Notes under the pieces: generated by a model
The model's database searches: none
Told to the model about the DNA's origin: nothing
Seen by the model: the letters and a program-made list of their open reading frames with translations, nothing else
Translations under genes and position numbers: made by a program
Source of the DNA: JAXHUM01 sp034189325
GTDB taxonomy: Bacteria; Desulfobacterota; DSM-4660; Desulfatiglandales; Desulfatiglandaceae
Direction of reading: 5' to 3'
Length of the DNA stretch: 64,000 nt
NCBI GenBank assembly: GCA_034189325.1
Contig: JAXHUM010000004.1
Span: forward strand, 31,202 to 95,201
Part shown: one piece after another, positions 1 through 8,577 of the stretch
Position numbering within the stretch: the first letter of the stretch is position 1
How the letters are laid out: the number at the start of each line of letters is the position of its first letter

Positions 1-677
1 GAGCCGGCAAAACAGTCATGATGAACTGTATCAACGGGCTGTATAGCCCCCAAAAGGGGAATATTTACTACAGGGGCAAAAGGGTCAATGATCTGAAGCC
101 TCATTCCCGGGCCGCGCTGGGGATCTCAAGGACGTTCCAAAAAATTGAACTCTTTGGGGGAATGACGGTAATGGATAACATCCGACTCGGTAGGCATATT
201 CACCTGAATAGCGGAATCATCAGCGGATCCATTTATGTGGGAAAGACCAGGAGAGAGGAACTGGGGTCCCGGAAGTTCATTGAGGAAGAGATCATTGACC
301 TTCTGGAGATAGAGAGTATCAGAGACAAGACTGCGCACATGCTTCCCTACGGCCTTCAGAAACGGGTTGAACTTGGCAGGGCGCTCGCCCTTAACCCTGA
401 ACTCCTTCTCCTTGACGAACCACTGGCCGGCCTCAACCTGGAAGAGGTCGAGGACATGGCCCGCTTTATACTTGATCTCAACGAGGAAAAGCGGTGGAAA
501 GTGACCTGTATTCTCGTGGAACATGATATGGGTGTAGTGATGGATATTTCCAATCGGGTATTTGTCCTGAATTTCGGAAACCCCATTATGGACGGCACGC
601 CCGAAGAGGTGCAGGAAAATCCCGAAGTCATCAAGGCCTATTTAGGCGAAGAAGATCTGTATTCCACAAGGAGGTAG
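1..677 (+). CDS. livG: Branched-chain amino acid-type ABC transporter ATPase (LivG family), 5' end cut off
   Basis: ATPase subunit of a Liv/HAAT-type importer, energising uptake at the inner membrane. The reading frame is open to the left edge; the first visible codons encode AGKT, the end of a Walker A P-loop, so the start codon lies outside the window. The variant signature LPYGLQKR typical of LivG lies near residue 113 of the visible part, followed by Walker B LLLLDEP and a switch His in VEHDMG. About 225 residues are visible of a usual 250-260. It is followed after 2 bases by the acyl-CoA ligase, whose Shine-Dalgarno sequence overlaps the end of this gene, so the two are cotranscribed. 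Family is certain; the true substrate is not, and the ligase next door points to a carboxylic acid rather than an amino acid. Confidence 0.95.
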   Translation, partial: AGKTVMMNCINGLYSPQKGNIYYRGKRVNDLKPHSRAALGISRTFQKIELFGGMTVMDNIRLGRHIHLNSGIISGSIYVGKTRREELGSRKFIEEEIIDLLEIESIRDKTAHMLPYGLQKRVELGRALALNPELLLLDEPLAGLNLEEVEDMARFILDLNEEKRWKVTCILVEHDMGVVMDISNRVFVLNFGNPIMDGTPEEVQENPEVIKAYLGEEDLYSTRR

Positions 678-679
678 GT

Positions 680-2608
680 GTGGGTATGAATGGTCCTGCA
701 ATAGAGATCACCAAAGACCTCACGATTCCCCAGCTCTTTGTCAGACAGTGCAAGCGATTCGGCAAGGACAAGGTGGCGATGAGGGAGAAGGAATTCGGCA
801 TATGGATCCCTTTCACCTGGCAGGAATACTACGACAATGTGAAATATCTCTGCCTAGGTATGGTCAGTCTTGGGCTGAAAAAAGGAGACAAGGTCGCCAT
901 GATCGGGGATAATCGCCCTGAGGGCCTCTGGGCGGAGATGGCGGCCATGTGCGCCGGGGCTGTAGGTGTGTGGCTGTTCCAGGACTGTATGATGGACGAA
1001 GTCAAGTATATTATCGACCACTCTGATGCCCGTTTCTTTGTCGGCGAGACTCAGGAAGAAGTCGACAAGGCCCTGTCTATCAAAGACGATTGTCCCAAAC
1101 TGGAGCGGATTATCTGGGATGACCCAAAAGGGATGAGAAATTATCATCAGGATTTTCTGGTCAGCCTTGAAGAAACGCAGGAACTGGGCAGGAAGCTGGA
1201 TGAAAAAGACCCGGATTTCTTTGAAAGGATGGTTGAAGAGGGGCATGGCGAGGATGTTTGTCTCCTTTTTTACACATCAGGGACAACAGCCCTCCCTAAG
1301 GGCGCTCTTTTGACGCATTGGAATATGTTGAGCATGGGGAAGAACCTGATGTCCGTCGACCCCTGCTCCGAGACGGACGATTTTGTGTCCTACCTCCCCT
1401 TCGCCTGGATCGGTGAACAGATGATGTCTATTTCCTGCGGTCTCCAGGTGGGCTACACCTTGAACTTCCCTGAAGAACCGGACACGGCCCAGGAGAATAT
1501 CAGGGAGATCGGGCCCCATGTGATGTTTGCTCCCCCAAGGCTCTATGAAGGCATGACCCGAAGCGTTCAGGTCAAGCACATCGATTCCACACGGACAAAA
1601 AGGATATTCTACAAGCTGGCCACCAAGATCGGTTACAAAGTGGCGGAATTGAAGTTTGAAAAAAGGCCTGTGCCCATCTTTTGGAGGCTTCTCAACTGGC
1701 TGGCATATATGACGGTACAAAAAAAGCTTAGAGACCACCTCGGGATGTCCCGGCTCAGACACTGCTACACGGGCGGCGCCGCCATGGGCCCCGATCATTT
1801 TAGGTTTTTTCATGCCCTGGGCGTCAATCTGAAACAGATCTACGGTCAGACCGAGGTTGCGGGAATCTCGATAGTCCACCGTGACGGCGACGTTAAGTTC
1901 GATACGGTGGGGACCCCTATCCCTGAAACAGAGGTGAAGATAACGGAAGAGGGTGAAATAATATGTAAGAGTCCTTCGGTCTTTCAGGGGTATTACAAGA
2001 ATAAAGAGGCGACGAAAGAGACTCTTGTGGATGGTTGGCTCTATTCCGGTGATAAAGGATTTATTGACGAAGACGGCCACCTGGTGGTCTTTGATCGGAC
2101 AAAGGATGTCATGACTCTCTCCGACGGACGTCCCTTTGCCCCTCAGTACCTCGAAACAAGGCTCAAGTTCAGCCCCTTTGTCCAGGAGTCATGGGTTGTA
2201 GGAGACAAAAGAGAGAACGTAACGGCAGTCATATGCATCAACTACTCCGTTGTTGGAAAATGGGCGGATGACAAAAAGATCAATTACACAAGCTACCAGG
2301 AGCTGGCACAGAAAAGTGAGGTCTATGATCTGATACAGAGACAGATCGAGGAAGCCAATAAGGACCTTCCGGGACCTGCCAAGATCCACAAATTCGTCAA
2401 CTTGTACAAGGTGTTTGATGCCGACGACGAGGAACTGACAAGGACAAGCAAACTCCGACGGGCCTTTGTAGAAAAGCGATACGAAGATATTGTCAACGCC
2501 CTTTATTCCGATACCGACAGCGTCCATATGGACACGACCATTACCTATGAGGATGGAAGAGAGCAACGGATCAAGACAGATCTGCATATCCGAAGAATAA
2601 ATGTTTAG
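680..2608 (+). CDS. Long-chain acyl-CoA synthetase-type AMP-dependent ligase of Liv cassette 1
   Basis: Adenylate-forming enzyme of the FadD15-like group: carboxylate + ATP + CoA to acyl-CoA + AMP + PPi, in the cytoplasm at the membrane. 642 residues. The AMP-binding P-loop lies near residues 198-208 as YTSGTTALPKG, with Ala where the motif normally has Gly. Later motifs are YGQTEV near 395 and YSGDKGF with FDRTKDV near 455-475. The GTG at 680 sits 5 bases after AAGGAGGT (668-675), so it is preferred over the ATG at 686. It lies between livG and livH, the same place as the ligase of the second cassette, which suggests that import and CoA activation are coupled. Substrate class (fatty, aromatic or dicarboxylic acid) cannot be read from the sequence. 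Confidence 0.92.
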   Translation: MGMNGPAIEITKDLTIPQLFVRQCKRFGKDKVAMREKEFGIWIPFTWQEYYDNVKYLCLGMVSLGLKKGDKVAMIGDNRPEGLWAEMAAMCAGAVGVWLFQDCMMDEVKYIIDHSDARFFVGETQEEVDKALSIKDDCPKLERIIWDDPKGMRNYHQDFLVSLEETQELGRKLDEKDPDFFERMVEEGHGEDVCLLFYTSGTTALPKGALLTHWNMLSMGKNLMSVDPCSETDDFVSYLPFAWIGEQMMSISCGLQVGYTLNFPEEPDTAQENIREIGPHVMFAPPRLYEGMTRSVQVKHIDSTRTKRIFYKLATKIGYKVAELKFEKRPVPIFWRLLNWLAYMTVQKKLRDHLGMSRLRHCYTGGAAMGPDHFRFFHALGVNLKQIYGQTEVAGISIVHRDGDVKFDTVGTPIPETEVKITEEGEIICKSPSVFQGYYKNKEATKETLVDGWLYSGDKGFIDEDGHLVVFDRTKDVMTLSDGRPFAPQYLETRLKFSPFVQESWVVGDKRENVTAVICINYSVVGKWADDKKINYTSYQELAQKSEVYDLIQRQIEEANKDLPGPAKIHKFVNLYKVFDADDEELTRTSKLRRAFVEKRYEDIVNALYSDTDSVHMDTTITYEDGREQRIKTDLHIRRINV

Positions 2609-2620
2609 GGGGATTGGCTA

Positions 2621-3505
2621 ATGGAGCTGTTTTTTATGACCCTTACCACAGGCATCATGGTGGGAGGAATCTATGCACTGGTAGCCCTTGGATGGGTCCT
2701 GATTTACAAGTGTTCCGGCGTTTTGAACCTGGCCATGGGTGAATTGACGATTATCGGGGCTTATGTGACGTACAGCTTCTATCAAGCCGGGGTCCCCTTT
2801 ATTCTGGCCGTCGCTTTGACTCTTCTGGTAGGCATCGCCCTTGGATTTCTGACGGAAAGGATTTTTCTGGACAAGCTCATTGGAGAGCCTATCCTGGCGG
2901 TTATTATGGTGACGGTGGGGCTTTCCTTTTTCTTTAAAGGCCTGGTCCAGGTCATATGGGGGTCGGACACACGGGTCTTTGAGCCGGAGATCTTCACCAT
3001 CAAACCGATTGAAGTGGGCATTCTAAAGATTTCTCCCGTCTATCTCTGGTCCTTTATCCTTGCCATTATCCTGCTGATCGCCTTTGTCTGTTTTTTTAAG
3101 TATACGCGCTGGGGTCTGTCTATGCAGGCCACTGCCGACGACGAAACAGCGGCCCTTTCCCTGGGGGTGAGCGCCCGTTTTGTTTACGCAGCGGCCTGGG
3201 CCATTGCCTTTATGAGCGCAGGTGTGGGAGGGGCCCTATTGGGGAATATCAACGGTATTAATGTCTCTGTGGGGTATTTGGGCCTACTCGTGCTCCCTGC
3301 TGTGGTGCTTGGAGGGCTCAATTCTGTGCCTGGGGCGATTGTCGGAGGGATCCTGATAGGCCTTCTCCAGAATTTTTCCGGCACCTATCTTGACTGCTAC
3401 TTTCCAGGAGGAGTCAAGGAGATCGTGCCTTTCGTCTTTATGGCAGTGTTTCTTCTGTTCAAGCCTTATGGCCTGTGGGGATGGGAGAGGATCGAAAGAG
3501 TTTAA
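2621..3505 (+). CDS. livH: ABC transporter permease, LivH family (cassette 1)
   Basis: Inner-membrane permease of a branched-chain amino acid-type importer; pairs with LivM to form the channel. 294 residues with about eight hydrophobic segments, and the N-terminal GGIYALVALGWVLIYK typical of LivH. The C-terminus KPYGLWGWERIERV nearly matches the end of the second cassette's LivH (KPYGLFGYKRIERV), so the two are paralogues. It begins 12 bases after the ligase stop, with AGGGGG just before the ATG. It is part of one + strand operon running from livG to the lipoprotein gene. Confidence 0.95.
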   Translation: MELFFMTLTTGIMVGGIYALVALGWVLIYKCSGVLNLAMGELTIIGAYVTYSFYQAGVPFILAVALTLLVGIALGFLTERIFLDKLIGEPILAVIMVTVGLSFFFKGLVQVIWGSDTRVFEPEIFTIKPIEVGILKISPVYLWSFILAIILLIAFVCFFKYTRWGLSMQATADDETAALSLGVSARFVYAAAWAIAFMSAGVGGALLGNINGINVSVGYLGLLVLPAVVLGGLNSVPGAIVGGILIGLLQNFSGTYLDCYFPGGVKEIVPFVFMAVFLLFKPYGLWGWERIERV

Positions 3506-3541
3506 CAACCGAGGATTTTTGATCATCAAGGAGTCGTTCCT

Positions 3542-4660
3542 ATGTCCATTGTTTGGTTGCCCTGTGGCGATTACCATCAGTATTATTCGGAAGATCAAGG
3601 GTGGTGGCAGTCCCGATTTATAAAGGGGAAGATGATTCTACTGCTGAGCATAGTCTTTATCGGTATTCCCCTTCTGACCCTTGATCCTGATCTGGAGTAT
3701 TGGGTAAGTATCGCGATCATGGTGGGATACACGGCCATGGGGGCCTTGGGTGTCCAGTTGTTAATCGGCTATACCGGACTGATTACTTTGGGGCATGCGG
3801 CCTTTATCGCTGTTGGGGCTTACACAAGCACAATGCTTGTGCTTCAGTTTCCCTGGCCCAGATTTATGATTGACTGGGGTCTGGCCTATCCCGTCAGTAT
3901 CCTGGCGGCAGGTACTGCCGCCGGCCTGTGGAGCGTCCTTTTTGGGCTTCCATCCGCCAAGGTGAAAGGATTCTACCTGATACTGACTACCATGGCCGCC
4001 CAGTTTATTACGGTCGATTTTATCCTGACTCAATATATCAGTCAGATAGGCGGGAGAGGCCAGGCATTTTCTCTCCCTCCAGGGACGATAAAGATCGGGC
4101 CCTGGGCCATCGACACGGAAGTCAAGATCTATCTGCTGATGGCCATCCTCCTCACATTGATGGTTGTTGCCCTGGCCAACCTGCTTCGATCCAAGCCGGG
4201 CCGGGCATGGGTGGCGATTCGGGATAATGATATCGCGGCAGAGGCCCTGGGTATCAATATTGTATGGTACAAACTGCTTGCCTTTTTTGTCGCAGGTTTT
4301 TTTGCCGGCGTTGCCGGGGCCTTTTGGGTCAGCAACACCGCGGCCCTCAGCCCGGAACATTTTCCATGGTTTTGGTCTCTTTGGCTGGTGGGGGTCATCC
4401 TGATTGGAGGAGTCGGGTCTATTCAGGGGGCAATCTTCGGTTCTATTTTTATGGTGGTGATCATGGAACTCCTCCAGATGGTAGTCATTCCTCTCTCGGA
4501 ATACGAGGCCCTGGAGTTCTTGCTCGTTGATTTTGCCTACATCAAAGAGTCCGCCTTTGGTCTGGCTATCTGCGCCTTTCTTATATATGAACCCAACGGC
4601 CTTGCCTACAGGTGGTGGCAGGCCAAGAATTACTTCAACCTGTGGCCTTTTTCCTATTAG
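3542..4660 (+). CDS. livM: ABC transporter permease, LivM family (cassette 1)
   Basis: Second inner-membrane permease of the importer. 372 residues, with the LivM hallmarks LLIGYTGLITLGHAAF near residues 75-90 and the EAA-type loop AWVAIRDNDIAAEALGI near 220-240. It has an N-terminal extension of about 35 residues before the first membrane segment, rich in aromatic and polar residues, and ends in LWPFSY, matched by WPFTY in the second cassette. The ATG follows AAGGAG by 8 bases. It sits 36 bases after livH, and 151 bases separate it from the binding-protein gene. Confidence 0.95.
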   Translation: MSIVWLPCGDYHQYYSEDQGWWQSRFIKGKMILLLSIVFIGIPLLTLDPDLEYWVSIAIMVGYTAMGALGVQLLIGYTGLITLGHAAFIAVGAYTSTMLVLQFPWPRFMIDWGLAYPVSILAAGTAAGLWSVLFGLPSAKVKGFYLILTTMAAQFITVDFILTQYISQIGGRGQAFSLPPGTIKIGPWAIDTEVKIYLLMAILLTLMVVALANLLRSKPGRAWVAIRDNDIAAEALGINIVWYKLLAFFVAGFFAGVAGAFWVSNTAALSPEHFPWFWSLWLVGVILIGGVGSIQGAIFGSIFMVVIMELLQMVVIPLSEYEALEFLLVDFAYIKESAFGLAICAFLIYEPNGLAYRWWQAKNYFNLWPFSY

Positions 4661-4811
4661 GAGGTTACCTGAGAGCCGATCACGTGGCGATGAATAATAA
4701 ATCGCTCATAAGAAATTATTGAAAGGAGGTGGTGCGAGGCATTTTTACCGCGTCTGATCTGCACTTTGATGGAAACAAACAATCAATTTTCTATAGGAAA
4801 GGGGGAAATAT

Positions 4812-6056
4812 ATGAAAAAGAATACTCTTTTTGGGTGCTTGGTGCCTTTATGGGTCCTTGTTTTTTCGGTGGCGCTCTCCTCTACGGCGATCGCCAAGAC
4901 AATCAAGATCGGCGGCATTATGGACACCACCGGTGCGACTTCCGACGTAGGAAAGGATTACGCCCTCGGTATGGCGGAGGCCTTTAAGTATATCAACGCC
5001 AATGGCGGGGTCAACGGGAAGAAGGTTAAGTATACTTGGTTTGACTATGGTTATCGGATCCCTGAGGCCATTACAAAATACAAGCTGCTCAAGAGACTCA
5101 AATCCGTCGCCATAATGGGGTGGGGAACGGGCGATACCGAAGCTTTGTCACCTACCATCAACAAGGATAAGATCCCATATGTCTCTGCATCTTACTCTGC
5201 CCATCTGACCGATCCGAAAAAGACACCTTACAACCTCTTTTTTTCGTCTGACTATTCAACCAATGCTAGGGCCTGTCTCACGGCCTGGTTTGACAAAAAA
5301 TGGCCCCAAAAGCCGGATTTCAAAAAGAGGAAACCGAGGCTTGCCTGCTGTTATATGTTTGCGTCACCTTACTGCAGCGCCCCTATCAAAGCGATAAAAG
5401 ACCATGCTGAGATGCTGGGATTTGAAGTCGGTCCGGACCAGGATGTCTCTCTGTTCGCCCTCGATACCAAGAGCCAGATCATGGCCCTGAAGAATTTCAA
5501 GCCCGATGTGCTCTGGCACGGCAACACGACCATGTCGGTGTCCGCCACAATTCGGGATGCCTATGCCCTGGGCCTCGGCGCCGACTGGATCATCAACAAC
5601 TGGGGCTTTGACGAAAACCTACCACGCCTGGCAGGAGACGCAGCGGAAGGTGTGATGGGGGCGACGCCGGTTGCCTTTTATGGACAGAACTATAAAAACA
5701 TGGATATTGTCGTGGCATCGGCCAAGAAGTACAACCCAGGGGTTCCCCAAAATAAACGGCTGAACAGGACTTGCCAGGCATGGGGTGACGCTCTTTTGAT
5801 TTGGGAGGCTATGAAGCGTGCTGACAAGGCCGGCGACCTGACAGGGCCGGGTATCATGGAAAAGGGCTTTGAGACCCTCAGGAATTTTGATATCGGTCTC
5901 GGCACATCACCGGTTACCTTCACATCGATAGACCATAGACCCACGACAGGCTGTCTTGTCCAGGAGTGGGTAAAGGGAAAATTTCAAGAGGTCTTAAGAG
6001 TGGACCTGAAGGAGCGCTGGCCCGCCAAGTGGGACAAGGAATGGCTTGGCTGGTAG
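4812..6056 (+). CDS. livK: Periplasmic substrate-binding protein of a Liv-type ABC transporter (cassette 1)
   Basis: Periplasmic binding protein (peripla_BP_6 family) that captures the ligand and delivers it to LivHM. 414 residues. The N-terminal 28 or so form a Sec signal peptide (MKKN, hydrophobic core, STAIA-KT). The mature protein opens with IKIGGIMDTTGATSDVGKDYA, the usual first strand and ligand loop. Strong AAAGGGGG precedes the ATG. It is about 40-50 residues longer than E. coli LivJ/LivK, as often seen in members thought to bind aromatic or other organic acids. The 151-base gap upstream may carry its own promoter or processing site, but no clear terminator is visible there. Confidence 0.93.
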   Translation: MKKNTLFGCLVPLWVLVFSVALSSTAIAKTIKIGGIMDTTGATSDVGKDYALGMAEAFKYINANGGVNGKKVKYTWFDYGYRIPEAITKYKLLKRLKSVAIMGWGTGDTEALSPTINKDKIPYVSASYSAHLTDPKKTPYNLFFSSDYSTNARACLTAWFDKKWPQKPDFKKRKPRLACCYMFASPYCSAPIKAIKDHAEMLGFEVGPDQDVSLFALDTKSQIMALKNFKPDVLWHGNTTMSVSATIRDAYALGLGADWIINNWGFDENLPRLAGDAAEGVMGATPVAFYGQNYKNMDIVVASAKKYNPGVPQNKRLNRTCQAWGDALLIWEAMKRADKAGDLTGPGIMEKGFETLRNFDIGLGTSPVTFTSIDHRPTTGCLVQEWVKGKFQEVLRVDLKERWPAKWDKEWLGW

Positions 6057-6095
6057 ATAATTCTTAACCTCACCCTTGGAGGGAAGGTCTTGGAT

Positions 6096-6896
6096 ATGTC
6101 AGAGTCTATACTCAAGATTAACAATATCGAGGTGAAATACCATGAGGTGATTCTTGTCCTCAAAGGAGTTTCCATCGAGGTTCCCAGAGGAGGTATCGTG
6201 GCCCTTCTGGGAGCCAATGGTGCGGGGAAGAGCACGACCCTGAAGGCGATTTCGGGCCTGCTTAAGGTCGAAGACGGCGAGGTGACGGACGGTGCTATCG
6301 ACTTTGAGGGTAGGCATATTCACGATGGTAAAGCAGCGAATATTGCCAAGATGGGGATTGTCCAAGTCATTGAGGGACGGAGGGTATTCGAGCACCTGAC
6401 TGTCGAGGAGAACCTCAAGGTGGGTGCCCACCTGAGAAAAAGCGGCTCTGTGAAAGAGGGCCTAGAAGTTGTCTATCACTACTTCCCCAGGCTACTGGAA
6501 AAACGGGGGGAAGTGGCCGGATTCATAAGCGGCGGTGAACAGCAGATGGCTGTTGTCGGAAGGGCTCTCATGACCGACCCCAAACTGGTTTTACTCGACG
6601 AACCATCCATGGGTTTGGCACCTATGCTTATCCGCGAGATCTTCAATATCATAACGAGGCTCAACAGAGAAGAGGAAATCTCCATCCTTCTGGTCGAGCA
6701 AAATGTCAAGCTGGCCCTGAACGTGGCGCCCTATGCCTATGTCATGGAGACGGGAAGAATTGTCATGGATGACACGTCTGAGAAATTGGCTCAGAATGAG
6801 GATATCAAAGATTTCTATCTCGGTTTGGGCGACAAGGGTAAGAAGAGTTTTCGAGAGGTAAAACATTACAAGAGACGAAAGAGATGGTTGTCCTGA
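6096..6896 (+). CDS. livF: ABC transporter ATPase, LivF family (cassette 1)
   Basis: Second ATPase of the importer. 266 residues from the ATG at 6096. A TTG at 6090 in the same frame is possible, but the ATG gives an N-terminus like the second cassette's LivF and lies 8 bases after GGAAGG. Walker A is GANGAGKST near residue 38; the signature ISGGEQQM lies near 143 and Walker B LVLLDEP near 163. The last 20 residues are strongly basic (VKHYKRRKRWLS) and nearly identical to the tail of the other LivF (VKHYKRRKRWLG). This tail extends beyond the usual LivF end and is noted as a finding. Confidence 0.94.
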   Translation: MSESILKINNIEVKYHEVILVLKGVSIEVPRGGIVALLGANGAGKSTTLKAISGLLKVEDGEVTDGAIDFEGRHIHDGKAANIAKMGIVQVIEGRRVFEHLTVEENLKVGAHLRKSGSVKEGLEVVYHYFPRLLEKRGEVAGFISGGEQQMAVVGRALMTDPKLVLLDEPSMGLAPMLIREIFNIITRLNREEEISILLVEQNVKLALNVAPYAYVMETGRIVMDDTSEKLAQNEDIKDFYLGLGDKGKKSFREVKHYKRRKRWLS

Positions 6897-6976
6897 TCAG
6901 GAATCCGAATGCGATTGAGATCGGGTATTGATGACCATTTCCATTCAGAGTAAAAATTGAAAAGGGAGGTTCTGTG

Positions 6977-7573
6977 ATGAATAAAAGGCTAGCTTTGATG
7001 AGTGTGCTCCTGTTCGCAGTCAGTCTGGCTTTTGCGTCCTGCGCCGGTATGAAGAAAAAGCCGACAGAGACCAACTTTAAAGCCCCTGTGATAACCTTAG
7101 AGTTATTTGAAGTGCCCCAGTACGACGGGTACTGGTATTTCTCCAAAAAGGCAAAGCCTACGAAAGGGGATGCCGGAGATCGGGGGGCACCGCTGCCCAT
7201 GAGTTTTCTCTTCAACATTAACAATCCCAACCCTTACCCAGTACTCCTTGAAGGGTTCAAATTTACCGTAGCCTTTGACAAGGAATTCGATATGGTCACG
7301 GTCAACAACCAGGATGCCTTCTGGATTCCGGCTGGAAAGACCGATCAGGTACGGGCAACCACCATGATCACCGCTCGCTCGGCCCTGTTGAGTCTCCTCG
7401 TTACCGGGGGGTATAAGCTCAAAGCCAACAAAATGAACGCCTGGCAGGCCCTTGAGAAATGGTGGAGAGGTGTGCCGGAGTATTCGGTCCCTGTCACCGT
7501 CAAAGAGGGGGCCTTCTCCTTTTCAGCGGGAGATGTGGTTAAGACACTCCCTTTTGAAGCAACATTTGAATAA
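6977..7573 (+). CDS. Lipoprotein with LEA14/WHy-like domain
   Basis: Probable periplasmic lipoprotein of 198 residues. The N-terminal signal ends in the lipobox FASC with the lipidated Cys at about residue 22 (AFASC-AGM). The mature part contains LPMSFLFNINNPNPYPVLLEGFKF, typical of the water-stress and hypersensitive-response (WHy/LEA14) fold, where the NPN segment forms a conserved turn. The ATG at 6977 lies 6 bases after GGGAGGT; the GTG at 6974 is too close. It is the last gene before the terminator at 7626-7656, so it belongs to the Liv operon or to a short unit behind it. A link with the transporter is positional only. Confidence 0.75.
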   Translation: MNKRLALMSVLLFAVSLAFASCAGMKKKPTETNFKAPVITLELFEVPQYDGYWYFSKKAKPTKGDAGDRGAPLPMSFLFNINNPNPYPVLLEGFKFTVAFDKEFDMVTVNNQDAFWIPAGKTDQVRATTMITARSALLSLLVTGGYKLKANKMNAWQALEKWWRGVPEYSVPVTVKEGAFSFSAGDVVKTLPFEATFE

Positions 7574-7625
7574 GGGTGCAAACTGGGGAAAAACCCCCGT
7601 TATACAGATACTGATCAGCTCTGAA

Positions 7626-7662
7626 AAAAGGCCTCTTCTGAAAGGAGGGGCCTTTTCTGTTT
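7626..7662 (+). terminator. Intrinsic terminator of Liv cassette 1
   Basis: A 13-bp stem pairs 7626-7638 with 7644-7656 (AAAAGGCC opposite GGCCTTTT, continuing through two G-T pairs) around the 5-base loop TGAAA, followed by CTGTTT. The flanking A and T runs make it usable in both directions, but it lies right after the last + strand gene of the cassette. Confidence 0.85.
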
Positions 7663-7685
7663 GGATCGCTCTTTAGGTTGAAACA

Positions 7686-8429
7686 ATGCCTCATCACATT
7701 TCTACTGCAATTATCACGCGGATCAAGGAGTTTGGTGAATCTGATCTAATGGTGGAGTATTTCACCCCTGACAAGGGCCTATTGAAGGGAGTCGCCAAAG
7801 GGGCCAGGAGAAGTCGTGCGCGCTTCGTCAATTGCCTGGATCTCTTCTGCCTCACAAACCTGGAATATGAGAGTGGAGGCAGAGGTGAACTCCGTTTCCT
7901 CCATTCCGGCAAGCTGATTAACGCGTTTCCCAATATCCGCTCAGATTTTGCTACTCTCTCTCTGGCCAGCTATATGGTCGAGCTGGCAGGGATCCTTTTT
8001 CCACCTTCCGTGATTGCCGGGGAGGTGTTTGCCTTGATGAAAGACGCGCTGGCTGCGCTGAATGATCATGACAAAACAGATATCCTCCGCCTCCATTTCG
8101 AGGCAAGGGCCATGACATTGGGGGGATATGGGATTGATTTCAAAAAATGCTCCTCATGCCGAAGGGACTACACAGGTAGGGGGCGGGCGGTTTTTGTGAA
8201 AGCAAAGGGTAGCATCGCTTGCCTGGCATGCGAGTCTGAGACCAAGATATCTCCCGGTTTAGCCCCTAAGACGGTGGAAGTGCTGGAAATCATGCAATCC
8301 CGGCCATGGAGCGATGTCAGAGAACTGACGCTGACCGGAGATATTATCCGTGAAATCAGCGCTGTGTACCGTCTCCACTTAGAGCATCAATTGGGTCGTA
8401 GATTGAAGACCTCTCAATACCTTGAGTAG
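7686..8429 (+). CDS. recO: DNA repair protein RecO
   Basis: RecO promotes RecA loading on SSB-coated single-stranded DNA in the RecFOR pathway and anneals complementary strands. 247 residues, the usual length. An N-terminal OB-fold (ITRIKEFGESDLMVEYFTPDKGLLKGVAKGARR) is followed by a helical domain and a Cys4 zinc finger (CSSC near residue 156 and CLAC near 181). It begins about 30 bases after the terminator and has only a weak Shine-Dalgarno sequence. It is convergent with the thiolase gene. Confidence 0.95.
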   Translation: MPHHISTAIITRIKEFGESDLMVEYFTPDKGLLKGVAKGARRSRARFVNCLDLFCLTNLEYESGGRGELRFLHSGKLINAFPNIRSDFATLSLASYMVELAGILFPPSVIAGEVFALMKDALAALNDHDKTDILRLHFEARAMTLGGYGIDFKKCSSCRRDYTGRGRAVFVKAKGSIACLACESETKISPGLAPKTVEVLEIMQSRPWSDVRELTLTGDIIREISAVYRLHLEHQLGRRLKTSQYLE

Positions 8430-8528
8430 TCTTTAGGGGGCCGCTGTCAGGCAGGCTTTTCAGAAAAATGATGCAGTGTCGGAAATAACTTGGGACAGGA
8501 TAGAAGGATCATTGTCGGGCAAGGCCTT

Positions 8529-8556
8529 GAGGAGGCTGTCCAGGGACAGCCTCCCG
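8529..8556. repeat. Perfect inverted repeat between convergent recO and thiolase genes
   Basis: GGAGGCTGTCC at 8531-8541 is exactly complementary to 8544-8554, giving an 11-bp GC-rich stem with a very short loop. It lies about 100 bases after recO and 25 bases after the end of the thiolase gene on the other strand. No U-run follows on either strand, so it is an imperfect terminator candidate that could slow or protect converging transcripts. Confidence 0.5.
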
Positions 8557-8577
8557 CCAATAGGCAGTCAAAACGAT

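Noticed and set aside
1277..2080. A 267-residue - strand open frame
   Set aside because: It lies wholly inside the ligase gene, has no recognisable domain and no ribosome-binding site; a shadow frame of GC-rich coding sequence.
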